Assembly: GCF_018881545.1 (NCBI RefSeq) | Contig: NZ_JACVQD010000001.1 | Span: 276,039 to 340,038 of the forward strand | Direction: 5' to 3' | Length of the DNA: 64,000 bases | Source: Polynucleobacter alcilacus | GTDB lineage: Bacteria > Pseudomonadota > Gammaproteobacteria > Burkholderiales > Burkholderiaceae | Part shown: piece by piece, positions 55,052-64,000 of the stretch | Layout: every line of letters begins with the position of its first letter | Position numbering within the stretch: the stretch's first letter is position 1 | Position numbers and translations under genes: made by a program | Notes under the pieces: model-generated | What the model saw: the letters and a program-made list of their open reading frames with translations, nothing else | Told to the model about the DNA's origin: nothing | Database searches by the model: none

Positions 55052-56457
55052 TCTGTAATGCCACCCGGCTTATCTTCCAAAACAACTCCCTGATCTAATA
55101 ATGTTTTACGAATGGAATCTGCTTTAGCAAAATCCTTCGCTTGTTTTGCAGCCACCCGCGCAGCGATATGCTCTTCAATCATTGCTGGGCTTAAGGCATC
55201 CGCTTGTTTTGAACCCGATTGCAAAAATGCAGTGGGATCGCGTTGCAAGAAATTCAATACACCACCGAGAGCTTGCAGCGTGCTTGCGAGCATCTGCTTT
55301 TCTTCACCCTGAGTCCGGTTGACTTCACTTGCCAAGTCAAACAGGACTGCGATCGCCACTGGTGTATTGAAATCATCATTCATTGCATCAGCAAAGCGCT
55401 TGGCCCATGGATTATGGGGATCCAATGTGACAGTTTGAGATCCAGGAGTTTGCGCTAAGGCGGTATATAGCCTCACCAAGCCAGAACGGGCTTCCTCTAA
55501 CTGGGCATCGCTGTAGTTAATTGGGCTGCGGTAATGCACCTTGAGCATAAAAAAGCGCAGCACTTCTGGATCAAAACTTTTCAATACATCCCGAATTAAA
55601 AAGAAGTTGCCTAAGGATTTCGACATCTTTTCTTGATTGACGCGAATGTGTCCGTTGTGCATCCAGTAATTCACAAACGGCGCATCGTCTGCTTGGCGAT
55701 TCTTGCCATACAAGGCACCTTCGCTTTGGGCGATTTCATTTTCATGGTGCGGGAATTGCAAATCAGCACCGCCTCCATGAATATCGAAGTGTTCACCCAG
55801 AAGGTCGCAAGCCATGGCTGAACATTCAATATGCCAACCCGGACGCCCTTCACCCCATGGTGAAGCCCAGCGGGTATCTGCTGGCTCTTCTGCTTTAGCG
55901 CTCTTCCACAATACAAAATCAAGTGGGTCACGTTTACCACCAACGATGGCTACGCGCTCTCCCGCATGCAGTTCATCCAATGACTTATTAGAAAGTTGGC
56001 CATAGCGCGGCAATAGGCGCACGGCAAAATTGACATCCCCTTCATCGGCTTGATATGCCAGCTCATTTTCAATCAACTTACCAATCATGCCTTGCATTTG
56101 TTTAATGTAGTCAGTAGCGCGGGGCTCTTGATCTGGATGCATTAAACCCAACTCATCAGAGTCTGCATGCATCGCCTCGATAAAACGATTAGTCAAATCA
56201 GCAATCGGCTCACCATTTTTGATGGCACGCTGGATGATCTTGTCATCGATGTCCGTAATATTGCGAACATACAGCACCTCATAACCGCTCGCACGTAGCC
56301 AACGGACGACCATATCGAACACAACCATGACCCTGGCATGGCCAATGTGGCAAAAGTCATAAACCGTCATGCCACAGACGTAGATCTTCACCTTCCCCGG
56401 GACGATGGGCTTAAATACCTGTTTTGAACGGCTAAGGGTGTTATAGATTTGCAGCAT
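55036..56457 (-). CDS. cysS: Cysteinyl-tRNA synthetase
   Basis: A 473-residue class Ia synthetase. The zinc/active-site Cys is in [20 protein letters not shown], which also carries the HIGH motif; [10 protein letters not shown] is the KMSKS loop; [10 protein letters not shown] and [11 protein letters not shown] are further zinc-site segments. The start chosen (LQIYNTL) matches family starts; an ATG seven codons earlier is possible. It leads the minus-strand run to tilS and is divergent from the TPR lipoprotein gene. Confidence 0.96.
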   Translation of the reverse strand: MLQIYNTLSRSKQVFKPIVPGKVKIYVCGMTVYDFCHIGHARVMVVFDMVVRWLRASGYEVLYVRNITDIDDKIIQRAIKNGEPIADLTNRFIEAMHADSDELGLMHPDQEPRATDYIKQMQGMIGKLIENELAYQADEGDVNFAVRLLPRYGQLSNKSLDELHAGERVAIVGGKRDPLDFVLWKSAKAEEPADTRWASPWGEGRPGWHIECSAMACDLLGEHFDIHGGGADLQFPHHENEIAQSEGALYGKNRQADDAPFVNYWMHNGHIRVNQEKMSKSLGNFFLIRDVLKSFDPEVLRFFMLKVHYRSPINYSDAQLEEARSGLVRLYTALAQTPGSQTVTLDPHNPWAKRFADAMNDDFNTPVAIAVLFDLASEVNRTQGEEKQMLASTLQALGGVLNFLQRDPTAFLQSGSKQADALSPAMIEEHIAARVAAKQAKDFAKADSIRKTLLDQGVVLEDKPGGITEWRRA

Positions 56458-56517
56458 AGGGCTATAAAGGTGAGGCAAGTAGCGCCAATTTGTTAGACTG
56501 AGCGCTGAGTATATCGA

Positions 56518-57354
56518 ATGAGCCAGTTTTACACCCCTTCTCCTATGCCAGCAACCATCCTAGCCCTGCGTCTTTCACCCTGCAAGATCCTTGCCCTTAT
56601 TTTTACCGTTGCCTTACTTGTAGGCTGCAGTACCCCTGCTCAGCAACTAGCCAGCAAGGAAATTCAGGCGGCCAACGCTCAAGAAATGAAGTCTGGCCCG
56701 AGTACCCCTTATTTGGGTGGCTATAACTCCACAGACGCCCCTAGGTTGACGACCGATACCCCTTATGACGCTCTCAATCCAGAACTTTCTGAGACTGTGG
56801 CACTGCCCTTCTTTTCTTTCTTGATTATTGAACCTGAACCCGTTACGAAGAACGCGGTTCCATCCGATATTGAAAAACTGGTGAAGGCACAACAATACGA
56901 TGATGCCATTTTATTAATCGATGCCCGTCTCAAAAAGACGCCTAAAAATGTTCAGTTGCGCTTCTTAAAGGCACGCCTCCAAATTGAAATGCGTCAGTTT
57001 GATCAAGCCAAGAAAACTTTGATTGAAATTACCCAACAATTTCCGGAGTTACCAGAGCCTTATAACAACCTGGCAGCCCTTGCAGCAAATCAAAATAAAT
57101 GGATTGAGGCTAGAGACTATTTAGAGCTCGCCCTGAAATTGCGCCCAAGCTATACCGTTGCTTCGGCAAATTTGGGCGAAGTGTATGTCCGCCTTGGTGC
57201 AAAGGCCTATGATGATGCCGCCAAATCCACTCAACTCAATCAACGCCTCTATGAAAACCGATCTAAGGCTTTAATGAATCTGCTAAAGCCAACGACTAAA
57301 GGTCCAGCTAATCCCAACCCTTCCACTAACTTACCAGAAAGTAAATCTAAATAA
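56518..57354 (+). CDS. TPR-repeat lipoprotein
   Basis: A 278-residue lipoprotein. The lipobox LLVGC ends a signal sequence that follows a long N-terminus; a start at ATG 56545 would be more usual. From about residue 120 there are two or three TPR units ([57 protein letters not shown]). The end is Pro/Asn-rich. It probably helps an outer-membrane complex. The stop overlaps the ppiB start (TAATG), so the three genes here are coupled. Confidence 0.83.
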   Translation: MSQFYTPSPMPATILALRLSPCKILALIFTVALLVGCSTPAQQLASKEIQAANAQEMKSGPSTPYLGGYNSTDAPRLTTDTPYDALNPELSETVALPFFSFLIIEPEPVTKNAVPSDIEKLVKAQQYDDAILLIDARLKKTPKNVQLRFLKARLQIEMRQFDQAKKTLIEITQQFPELPEPYNNLAALAANQNKWIEARDYLELALKLRPSYTVASANLGEVYVRLGAKAYDDAAKSTQLNQRLYENRSKALMNLLKPTTKGPANPNPSTNLPESKSK

Positions 57355-57857
57355 TGGCTAAAGTGCTTTTAAAAACCAATCAGGGTGATATCACCTTAAC
57401 GCTCGATGCAGTCAAAGCTCCAAAGACTGTGGCGAACTTCTTGCAATACGTGAAGAGCGGCCACTACGATGGCACTATCTTTCACCGCGTGATTGATAAC
57501 TTCATGATTCAAGGCGGCGGTATGACTGCTGGCATGAAGGAGAAATCATCTGGCCAACAAATTGAAAATGAAGCCAACAATGGCCTCAAGAATGATCTTG
57601 GCACCGTTGCAATGGCCCGTACAAGCGACCCTCATTCAGCAACAGCGCAATTTTTCATCAACGTCAATAACAATGATTTCTTAAATCACACTGCACCTAA
57701 TGCACAAGGTTGGGGCTATGCGGTATTCGGTAAAGTGAGCGACGGTATGGATGTAGTAAATGCTATTCGCAAAGTAAAGACGGCTAGCGCAGGCTTTCAT
57801 CAAGATGTACCAGCAGTAGATGTAGTGATTGAGAAAGCGACCGTACTCGAGGAATGA
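57354..57857 (+). CDS. ppiB: Peptidyl-prolyl cis-trans isomerase (cyclophilin)
   Basis: A 167-residue cytoplasmic cyclophilin with no signal peptide. Active-site segments: [16 protein letters not shown] (with the catalytic Arg), [18 protein letters not shown] and [16 protein letters not shown]. It matches PpiB in length. It is overlapped by the TPR gene before it and lpxH after it, in the same order as in other betaproteobacteria (from memory). Confidence 0.94.
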   Translation: MAKVLLKTNQGDITLTLDAVKAPKTVANFLQYVKSGHYDGTIFHRVIDNFMIQGGGMTAGMKEKSSGQQIENEANNGLKNDLGTVAMARTSDPHSATAQFFINVNNNDFLNHTAPNAQGWGYAVFGKVSDGMDVVNAIRKVKTASAGFHQDVPAVDVVIEKATVLEE

Positions 57858-58651
57858 TTCCGCAATACACGAGCGCACTGCTCATCTCTGATATACACCT
57901 GACGCCGTCAATGCCCTTGACGGCGCAGCGCTTTTTTGACTTCTGTGAAAAAGATGCGCCTCAGGCTGAGGTGTTATTTGTTCTAGGTGATTTGTTTGAA
58001 TATTGGGTGGGTGACGATACCTCTTTGCAATCCCCCTTTCAGCAAGAAGTCCAACATGCGCTTGCAAACCTGTCTACAAAAATTAAGGTGTATTACCTTC
58101 ACGGTAATCGGGATTTTTTAATTGGCCCTAGCTTCTTAAAGAAAACAGGAATGACTTTATTGCCCGATCCCTCACGTATCGATATTGCCAATACCCAGTA
58201 TGTGATCTGCCATGGTGATGCTTTATGTACTGCAGATGTAGGCTATCAAGTTTTCCGCAGCTGGGTTAGAAAACCTTGGATACAGAAATTATTTTTGAGT
58301 TTGCCCGTTCATTGGCGCCGCTCAGTTGCCAACCAAATGCGTACTAATAGCCACGCGCAATATCAACGGGCAGCCAGCGCTTCTTCTGCACTTAATCAGG
58401 TGAGAACCAATGTGACTCTAGAGGCTTGTGCTGCTGTCACAAGAGATCTGGAAGTAGTCAATTTGATTCATGGGCATACCCATCTCCCGGCGCATCATCG
58501 TGAGCAACTGCGCGATCAAACCTGGCAACGCTGGGTCTTATCAGACTGGGATTTAGACCACCCTGAAAGCACCCTACCGAGGGCTAGTGCCCTATTGATA
58601 AATAGTCAGGGCGTGCGTTACAAAGATCTGATTCAGCATGAATCAGATTGA
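57854..58651 (+). CDS. lpxH: UDP-2,3-diacylglucosamine diphosphatase LpxH
   Basis: A 265-residue calcineurin-like phosphoesterase that cleaves UDP-diacylglucosamine to lipid X in lipid A synthesis. Metal ligands are in [35 protein letters not shown] and [10 protein letters not shown], all present. The 4-nt overlap with ppiB (ATGA) indicates coupling. It is convergent with suhB. Confidence 0.94.
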   Translation: MIPQYTSALLISDIHLTPSMPLTAQRFFDFCEKDAPQAEVLFVLGDLFEYWVGDDTSLQSPFQQEVQHALANLSTKIKVYYLHGNRDFLIGPSFLKKTGMTLLPDPSRIDIANTQYVICHGDALCTADVGYQVFRSWVRKPWIQKLFLSLPVHWRRSVANQMRTNSHAQYQRAASASSALNQVRTNVTLEACAAVTRDLEVVNLIHGHTHLPAHHREQLRDQTWQRWVLSDWDLDHPESTLPRASALLINSQGVRYKDLIQHESD

Positions 58652-58669
58652 ATTGCTGCTCAGGCTTTT

Positions 58670-59458
58670 TTAAACAACGGAATATTTAGAAAGGCTTTGC
58701 ACCATTTGGGCAAAGAGACGCGGATTTGCTGCCATGATTTCACCACTTTGGAGAAAACCTTCCTCGCCGCGATAGTTGCCTACCAAGCCACCGGACTCAG
58801 TAATCAATAAGGCACCTGCTGCCATATCCCAAGGCTTGAGATCACTCTCAAAAAATCCATCATAACGACCGGCTGCAACATAGGCTAAATCCAAAGAGGC
58901 AGCTCCTGGACGACGCAAACCAGCACATTGACGTGACATCTCAGCAAAGATTTTTATATACTTTTCAAGGTCCTGATCTTCACGATAAGGAAAGCCAGTG
59001 CCAATTAAACAATTAGTCAACCGATCTTGAGTGGCAACGCGTAAACGCCGACGGTCTAAATACGCACCCGATCCGCGTGTAGCAGTAAATAACTCATCGC
59101 GAGTGGGGTCATAAACAACCGCTTGTTGAGTAACCCCATTCACTGCCAATGCAATAGACACTGCATATTGTGGAAAGCCATGAATAAAGTTGGTTGTGCC
59201 ATCAAGGGGATCGATGATCCATATATTCTCGGCATTGATATTTTGCTCACCAGTTTCTTCAGCCAAAAATCCATGGCTTGGATACGCCTCACTGAGTGTT
59301 TCAATAATTGCTGCTTCTGCAGCTTTGTCCACCTCGGTTACAAAATCATTGTGTTGCTTACGGTCAACTTGCAAGCGCTCTAAATTGAGAGATGCGCGGT
59401 TAATCACAGTGCCAGCACGACGGGCAGCCTTGACGGCCACATTTAACATTGGATGCAT
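58670..59458 (-). CDS. suhB: Inositol-1-monophosphatase SuhB
   Basis: A 262-residue Mg-dependent phosphatase. Metal sites: [29 protein letters not shown] (quoted as [13 protein letters not shown]) and the C-terminal [19 protein letters not shown]. It begins with [16 protein letters not shown], almost as in E. coli SuhB, which guides the choice of start; a reading to 59518 would add an unlikely leader. Apart from its phosphatase role SuhB has a part in rRNA antitermination. It is divergent from trmJ. Confidence 0.94.
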   Translation of the reverse strand: MHPMLNVAVKAARRAGTVINRASLNLERLQVDRKQHNDFVTEVDKAAEAAIIETLSEAYPSHGFLAEETGEQNINAENIWIIDPLDGTTNFIHGFPQYAVSIALAVNGVTQQAVVYDPTRDELFTATRGSGAYLDRRRLRVATQDRLTNCLIGTGFPYREDQDLEKYIKIFAEMSRQCAGLRRPGAASLDLAYVAAGRYDGFFESDLKPWDMAAGALLITESGGLVGNYRGEEGFLQSGEIMAANPRLFAQMVQSLSKYSVV

Positions 59459-59585
59459 AGTATTGATGGACAAATTAAATAAGAACGGGCCTGTAATATT
59501 GTCGAATCTGCATGACAATACAAAGCGAATACCTTGATTCTAAACGATTGGCGCTGTAACCCTGATCACCCGATAAAACAAGCTC

Positions 59586-60344
59586 ATGAATACAGTCTCA
59601 TCCCAAATGCTCCGCTGGGTTCTGGTGGAGACCAGTCACCCTGGCAATATCGGTTCAGCAGCACGTGCCCTAAAAACCATGGGGTTTAGCGATCTGCGTC
59701 TCATCAACCCCAAGATCAAGGGCATTGCCAAAGAGTCTGAGGCGATTGCCTTGGCTAGTGGCGCAGTGGATATCTTGGAATCTTCTCAAGAATTGCATTC
59801 TTTAGAGTCGGCAGTACAAGGATGCTCTTTAGTCATTGGACTCACTAGTCGCGATCGAGAATTTGGTCCTCCAGCATTAGATTGGGAGTCAGCTCAGATC
59901 CTTATTCAAGAAACCCTGACGAATCAGGGCGCAGTAGCCCTCCTTTTCGGCCCTGAAAGAACCGGTCTGGATAACGATCACTTGGCCTTATGTACCCACC
60001 GGGTATGGTTAGATGCCAACCCTGACTACCCCTCTCTTAATCTAGCCCAAGCCATTATGGTCTGCGCCTACACCCTGAGAGAGGCCTTGAAGAAGGCTTC
60101 TAAGCACTCAAGCCTTACATTCATGCCTAATCGCGAAGAAATGGCTGATTTGGCTGATCCTGCTGCAATTGCGGCCATGCTGGAGCATTGGCGTGAAGGC
60201 TTAGAAGCGATTGGTTACTTAGATCCAGCCAACCCCAAAAAACTAATGCCTCGTCTGCAGTCGCTTTTTGCCCGCAGTCGTCTTCATAAAGAGGAGATTG
60301 ATCTTCTGCGGGGCATTGCAAAACAGATGCTCCAGAGAAAATAA
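59586..60344 (+). CDS. trmJ: tRNA (cytidine/uridine-2'-O-)-methyltransferase TrmJ
   Basis: A 252-residue SPOUT-class methyltransferase that 2'-O-methylates position 32 of certain tRNAs. The knot motifs are ETSHPGNIGSAARALKTMGF, LLFGPERTGLDNDHLALC and LNLAQAIMVCAYTLREA. The C-terminal helix pair (SRLHKEEIDLLRGIAKQM) is typical of TrmJ. It is followed by cysE after 23 nt; in many bacteria trmJ lies beside iscR, but here cysE is next, and the suhB-trmJ neighbourhood is itself common. Confidence 0.93.
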   Translation: MNTVSSQMLRWVLVETSHPGNIGSAARALKTMGFSDLRLINPKIKGIAKESEAIALASGAVDILESSQELHSLESAVQGCSLVIGLTSRDREFGPPALDWESAQILIQETLTNQGAVALLFGPERTGLDNDHLALCTHRVWLDANPDYPSLNLAQAIMVCAYTLREALKKASKHSSLTFMPNREEMADLADPAAIAAMLEHWREGLEAIGYLDPANPKKLMPRLQSLFARSRLHKEEIDLLRGIAKQMLQRK

Positions 60345-60367
60345 GCACATCCCGTTAAAATCAAACT

Positions 60368-61129
60368 ATGTTTAATTCACTATTCAACTCAGTCGACTCC
60401 ATCATTGCCCGAGACCCTGCCGCCAGAAATCGCCTTGAGGTGATTACCTGCTACCAAGGCCTGCATGCCATTTGGTTTCATCGCCTTTCCCACTTCCTGT
60501 GGAATCTTGGACTAAAGTGGATTGCTCGCGTTCTCTCCATGATTTCTCGCTTCATTACTGGTATTGAAATTCATCCAGGCGCCAAGATCGGTCGCAGAGT
60601 ATTTTTAGATCACGGGCTCGGTATTGTGATTGGTGAAACTACCGAAATTGGTGATGATTGCACGATCTACCAAGGCGTTACTTTAGGTGGCACCTCACTT
60701 TATAAAGGCGTTAAACGCCACCCGACCTTAGGTACAGGTGTTGTCGTAAGCGCAGGCGCCAAAGTGCTTGGTGGATTTACGGTTGGTGATGGCGCTCGCA
60801 TTGGTTCTAATGCAGTGGTCCTCAAAGAAATTCCTGCTGGTGCTACTGCAGTAGGTATTCCTGCGCGCATCTTACATCCCGATTTACCACAAGGCGCTGA
60901 TAGTAAAACCAAAGAGTATTTTTCGGCTTACGGTGTCACACCAAATGTGGATGATCCGGTATCGATGGCACTCAAGGGTTTAATTGATGCCACGATTTTG
61001 CAGGAAGCAAAGATCGCTGCGCTTGAGAAAGCCTTAGCTAAATTGAGCAATACGCCTGCGGACCCTGCTACCAGCAGTAGCGATACCAAACGTGATCTTG
61101 ATGCCATTAAAGAATGGCTCAAGGAGTAA
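60368..61129 (+). CDS. cysE: Serine O-acetyltransferase
   Basis: A 253-residue hexapeptide-repeat acetyltransferase making O-acetylserine for cysteine synthesis. The left-handed beta-helix repeats start at GIEIHPGAKIGRRVFLDHG and run to AVGIPARIL; the catalytic His is in FLDHGLGIVIGE. A C-terminal tail of about 75 residues after the helix is longer than needed and ends DAIKEWLKE. It is convergent with the FKBP gene. Confidence 0.94.
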   Translation: MFNSLFNSVDSIIARDPAARNRLEVITCYQGLHAIWFHRLSHFLWNLGLKWIARVLSMISRFITGIEIHPGAKIGRRVFLDHGLGIVIGETTEIGDDCTIYQGVTLGGTSLYKGVKRHPTLGTGVVVSAGAKVLGGFTVGDGARIGSNAVVLKEIPAGATAVGIPARILHPDLPQGADSKTKEYFSAYGVTPNVDDPVSMALKGLIDATILQEAKIAALEKALAKLSNTPADPATSSSDTKRDLDAIKEWLKE

Positions 61130-61148
61130 CAAGAAGTAAGGTTGTAAC

Positions 61149-61757
61149 TTAATGCAGTGTGCGTGGATTAACGCTGCTGCTACCTAGCGCACCTCCTGGA
61201 AACTCTTCTTCATCAGCACTATCGCCATCATCATTGGGCATACCAAAAGTAAAACTCTCGCCACCTACTGGGTGTCGATTTTCTATCTCATCATCAGTAG
61301 CAGCACGGACATCTTGTACCTGAACCCAAAAACGCAGAGCCATACCAGCTAAAGGATGATTGCCATCTAGCACCACTTGATTATCTGCAACGTCGGTGAC
61401 TGTATAAATTAAGGGCTCGTCATCGGCGTCAGTTTCTTCTGCAATAGCATTTTCTACATCGGCATCAGGTATCCCTTCAAATTGCATTCCAACTTCGAGG
61501 GGCTCAGGAAAACGTGTGCGAGGTTCAATCTTGAGTAGGTCCGGATCGTAATCACCAAACGCCTCATTGGGCTCTAACTGAATAGTGGCCTCATAGCCGA
61601 TATCATGCCCATCTAACAAGGATTCAATTTTGGGGAAAGTACCCTCATAGCCACCGTGCAGGTATACCATCGGAGAATCTGGCTCTTCGATCACATTGTT
61701 TTGGGCATCGGTTAGCTTGTAACGCAGCGATACGATAGTATTTTTTTCAATCTTCAT
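61149..61757 (-). CDS. SlyD-type FKBP peptidyl-prolyl isomerase
   Basis: A 202-residue FKBP with an insert-in-flap domain: VSLRYKLTDAQNNVIEEPDS, YLHGGYEGTFPKIESLLDGHDIG (cited as YLHGGYEGTFPKIES), and HPLAGMALRFWVQVQDVRAA. The IF domain is enlarged by an acidic stretch (DADVENAIAEETDADDEP), and the C-terminus is acidic and Gly/Ser-rich rather than His-rich, so the nickel function of E. coli SlyD is not obvious. The start with IEKNTIVSL is preferred; an ATG six codons earlier exists. It is divergent from the oxygenase. Confidence 0.87.
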   Translation of the reverse strand: MKIEKNTIVSLRYKLTDAQNNVIEEPDSPMVYLHGGYEGTFPKIESLLDGHDIGYEATIQLEPNEAFGDYDPDLLKIEPRTRFPEPLEVGMQFEGIPDADVENAIAEETDADDEPLIYTVTDVADNQVVLDGNHPLAGMALRFWVQVQDVRAATDDEIENRHPVGGESFTFGMPNDDGDSADEEEFPGGALGSSSVNPRTLH

Positions 61758-61809
61758 GCGAATTCTGTCGAACATTTGTTTTTAATTGGTTTTTACTGTC
61801 TTTTACTTT

Positions 61810-63039
61810 ATGACATTATTTTACTTGAGCAAGCCCTACCAGCCACCCCAAGCACCGCAAAACCTGCCTTTGAATGAGCCATGGGCCCTATTTGGGGGTA
61901 TTAGCCCTGAACAGTTCATGACAAGATACTGGCATAAAAAGCCATTATTAGTGCGTGCTGCCATTCCTGCCTTCTCCCTTGCCAATCAAAGCGGTAAGCC
62001 ACTAGCTAGCCCTATTTCGACCTTAGAGCTGATGAATCTTGCGAGACAAGACACTAAGTCACGACTTATTAAAGCCAATCCGTGGCGCTTTGATAGTGGC
62101 CCTTTTGCCAAAAAATCTATCCCCTCCCTCAGCAAGGCAGACTGGACTTTACTGCTTCAGGGCATGGAGGCCCATCACCGCTCAGCCGCGAATATCTTAT
62201 CTTGGTTTCGCTTTATTCCAGATGCCCGCTTAGATGACTTAATGATCAGCATTGCAGGATTGGGAGGTGGGGTTGGACCACACTTTGATTCCTATGATGT
62301 CTTCTTAATTCAGATGTCTGGCAGAAGGCAATGGCGCATTTCTGAACAAAAAGATTTAAGCCTGAGCCCTAATCTGCCGCTCAAAATTTTGCATAACTTT
62401 CAAGCAGAGCAAGAGTGGATTCTAGAGCCGGGTGACATGCTCTATTTACCACCGCATATTGCGCATGATGGTGTAGCCCTCGATGCCGGATGTCAGACTT
62501 GGTCCGTTGGCTTTCGCTCGCCCAGCTTTAAAGAGCTTTTGCAGGAAGGTTTATGGCGCTTAGCCGAATCTCTGGAAGACATTCCTGAGCTTGAAAAGAA
62601 ATTTGCAGACCCGATGCAAAAGGCAACTGCCTGCGCTGAGCAATTGCCTGAAGAATTAATTGCGCAACTAAAGGTGAAGTTGAGCGCACTGAAGTTAGAC
62701 CAAATAGACCGTTTTTTACCTGGAATTACAGCGTATCTTTCTGAGCCCAAACAACAAGCCTTATTTGATGGTCCAAGCAATCCCTTAAGCCCTAAACGAT
62801 TTACTGCTCGCTTGGCAACTAGGAAATTAGTTCCTAGCCCCCAAACCCGAATCCTAAGCCATCAAAAGCAAGTATTTTGTAACGGGGAAGAGGTGAGTAA
62901 AGACCAATCGAAGGAGGTTACCCTGGCCTGGCAAACCCTTTCAGCTAATAAAAGCCTTATTTCTCGAGATACAAAGGCCCTTCAAGAAGGCAGTCTCTAT
63001 AAGGCTTATCTGGCTGGCTGGCTGGTTTTTGAGGACTAG
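61810..63039 (+). CDS. JmjC/cupin ribosomal oxygenase (RoxA/YcfD type)
   Basis: A 409-residue 2-oxoglutarate/Fe(II) oxygenase. The iron-binding HxD is in VGPHFDSYDVFLIQMSGRRQW, quoted as GPHFDSYDVF, and the distal His is in YLPPHIAHDGVAL. After the JmjC barrel are a helical dimerisation segment and a winged-helix-like C-terminal domain, as in YcfD, which hydroxylates an Arg of ribosomal protein uL16. The N-terminal MTRYWHKKPLLVRAA is also typical. The ATG used is preceded by a poor ribosome site; TTG at 61786 is the only earlier choice. Confidence 0.9.
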   Translation: MTLFYLSKPYQPPQAPQNLPLNEPWALFGGISPEQFMTRYWHKKPLLVRAAIPAFSLANQSGKPLASPISTLELMNLARQDTKSRLIKANPWRFDSGPFAKKSIPSLSKADWTLLLQGMEAHHRSAANILSWFRFIPDARLDDLMISIAGLGGGVGPHFDSYDVFLIQMSGRRQWRISEQKDLSLSPNLPLKILHNFQAEQEWILEPGDMLYLPPHIAHDGVALDAGCQTWSVGFRSPSFKELLQEGLWRLAESLEDIPELEKKFADPMQKATACAEQLPEELIAQLKVKLSALKLDQIDRFLPGITAYLSEPKQQALFDGPSNPLSPKRFTARLATRKLVPSPQTRILSHQKQVFCNGEEVSKDQSKEVTLAWQTLSANKSLISRDTKALQEGSLYKAYLAGWLVFED

Positions 63040-63058
63040 GTAAAGAGATGGATATAAT
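63029..63058 (+). promoter_or_regulatory. Promoter of the Ala/Pro lipoprotein gene
   Basis: TTGAGG (63029-63034) and TATAAT (63053-63058) are 18 bp apart, ahead of the lipoprotein gene. A palindrome AGGGATTATCCCT (63077-63089) lies in the early leader. Confidence 0.6.
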
Positions 63059-63148
63059 AAATCCTGGAAATTACCTAGGGATTATCCCTTGATATGTCCA
63101 ACAACAGTTACCGGTAAATGGTGTTCAATTTTTTAGAGGAAATTACAA

Positions 63149-63337
63149 ATGAAGAAGTCACTCGTATTCGCTGCAATGTTAGCTATCGCCTTGGCCGCTT
63201 GCGGTAAAAAAGAAGAAGCAAAACCTGCTGAAGCTCCTGCTGCTGCACCTGCTGCTGCACCTGCTGCTGATGCTCCTGCTGCCGCTCCTGCTGCTCCTGC
63301 CGCTCCTGCTGCACCTGCTGCTGACGCTAAGAAATAA
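63149..63337 (+). CDS. Ala/Pro-repeat small lipoprotein
   Basis: A 62-residue lipoprotein. The lipobox AAC (LALAAC) follows a short signal; the mature 44 residues begin GKKEEAKPAEAP and are then nearly all Ala and Pro with a few Asp, ending DAKK. The DNA is a run of GCT/CCT/GCA codons and slip-prone. It could act as a flexible outer-membrane tether or spacer. It has AGAGGA as a ribosome site, its own promoter and a strong terminator, so it is probably well expressed. Confidence 0.88.
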   Translation: MKKSLVFAAMLAIALAACGKKEEAKPAEAPAAAPAAAPAADAPAAAPAAPAAPAAPAADAKK

Positions 63338-63352
63338 TCTTCTTCTTGAAGA

Positions 63353-63380
63353 AAAAAAGCCGCTGAAAAGCGGCTTTTTT
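63353..63380 (+). terminator. Terminator after the Ala/Pro lipoprotein gene
   Basis: AAAAAAGCCGCT / AGCGGCTTTTTT, a 12-bp stem with a GAAA tetraloop and T-runs on both strands; it also serves the convergent bamC. Confidence 0.94.
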
Positions 63381-63400
63381 ATTGTCTCTAAAAATTGAAC

Positions 63401-64000
63401 TTACTTTGACAACTGGTCTGTTAGTAAGTTTAATAATTGCTGACCAGCAGGCGTATTTTCAGGCTTTCCATCGGCATCTTGAACGTAGACACTTGCTGAG
63501 TTCTCACCCGTGCTCTTGACCAAAACTTGATACTTCTTCGCCTTAAGACTTGAATCATCCTTGCTGCTAAAGAGATTGGAGAAGAATCCCTTGGAGTCGC
63601 CGACATCCTTCGCATTCACATAGCGAACAAAGTACACACCATTAGTACGATTACGGTCTTCAACCGTAAAATTCGAGCGATCTAAGGCAAGACCAACGTC
63701 ACGCCAAGAGCGGTCAAAACCTGCGCTTAATTCAATATGGCCTTGGTTATTACCGTCTTGAACATATACTGCTTTTGGTGTCTTGGGTCCCAATGGTGCT
63801 GCAACCATTGCCTTAGCCTGCTCTTGGGTCATTCCCAAGCGCTCCATTAATCGAGCCAAGAAAACGGCTTCTAACTCTGGATCATTGGGGCGCGGGGTCC
63901 AAATCGTATACAAACAATTTCCAGTAGTATCTGATACGCACTTCTCAAGAGCGCCCTTTTGGGTAATGTAGATTTCCGTTTCAGTTGGTTTAGTAGCCTC
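63401..64000 (-). CDS. bamC: BamC outer membrane assembly lipoprotein (3' part only)
   Basis: The last 199 residues of a BamC/NlpB family protein; the start is beyond the window. The frame runs open to the window edge (EATKPTETEIYITQKGALEK). It contains the repeated BamC helix-grip domains (YTIWTPRPNDPELEAVFLARL, FDRSWRDVGLALDRSNFTVE, YFVRYVNAKDVGD). BamC is a lipoprotein of the BAM complex with BamD, which lies at the left end of this window. In many genomes bamC follows dapA; this cannot be tested here. Confidence 0.85.
   Translation of the reverse strand, partial: EATKPTETEIYITQKGALEKCVSDTTGNCLYTIWTPRPNDPELEAVFLARLMERLGMTQEQAKAMVAAPLGPKTPKAVYVQDGNNQGHIELSAGFDRSWRDVGLALDRSNFTVEDRNRTNGVYFVRYVNAKDVGDSKGFFSNLFSSKDDSSLKAKKYQVLVKSTGENSASVYVQDADGKPENTPAGQQLLNLLTDQLSK

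Overview
The window looks like chromosomal DNA of a small-genome freshwater betaproteobacterium of the Burkholderiaceae, most likely Polynucleobacter. This rests on gene order and protein character (bamD next to rluD, tsaB-rimI-psi-like gene-lplT-alr, a methylmalonyl-CoA block, PHA phasin, moderate GC, tightly packed genes). It is an inference; no database was searched. Almost everything is housekeeping or central metabolism. There is no rRNA operon, prophage, insertion sequence or CRISPR array. Both ends are cut inside genes: rluD at the left and bamC at the right.

Layout. 0-6 kb: rluD (partial), bamD, alr, lplT, then a minus-strand tsaB-rimI-(holD-like) cluster. 5.7-13.8 kb: a methylmalonyl-CoA block on the minus strand (mutase, MeaB GTPase, two carboxylase subunits, VOC protein), with a divergent GntR/FCD regulator whose start region carries a palindromic operator candidate. 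13.9-19 kb: two small c-type cytochromes, then MoxR ATPase, CoxE-like VWA protein, RidA, MobA-like nucleotidyltransferase and XdhC, a molybdo-hydroxylase maturation set without a hydroxylase in view. 19-26 kb: parC/parE, a class III CoA-transferase, an MFS carrier and a tiny coupled membrane protein. 26.2-33.7 kb: tRNA-Arg, an inverted pair of perfect DnaA boxes, a DUF4743 Nudix hydrolase, a TPP riboswitch and thiC-thiO-thiS-thiG-thiE, convergent thiD, tRNA-Asn.

33.8-43 kb: YggT, an unknown gene, TrhP/YegQ, a membrane protein, an outer-membrane protein, an IlvD/Edd dehydratase, FadD and a yqjD-yqjE-yqjK cluster. 43-50 kb is the most accessory-like part: a Smr protein, small secreted proteins, a 59-codon HTH/zinc-knuckle gene, a lipoprotein, a phasin, DUF1622 and DUF1345 membrane proteins, an EF-hand protein, an outer-membrane barrel and a Tat-exported carbonic anhydrase with paired palindromes upstream. 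50-64 kb: tRNA-Ser, lysC, a ParE-type toxin-antitoxin pair, cysS-alkA-like-accA-tilS, a TPR lipoprotein-ppiB-lpxH run, suhB, trmJ, cysE, an SlyD-type FKBP, a JmjC oxygenase, an Ala/Pro-repeat lipoprotein and bamC.

How the genes work together: the carboxylase, VOC protein and mutase would carry propionyl-CoA to succinyl-CoA, with MeaB protecting the B12 mutase. The thi cluster makes both halves of thiamin under TPP feedback, and the Nudix enzyme upstream probably removes damaged thiamin diphosphates. The items most worth following up are the HolD (psi)-like protein, the riboswitch start-codon hairpin, the DnaA-box palindrome, the micro-HTH gene with iteron-like repeats in its promoter, and the paired palindromes before the carbonic anhydrase.
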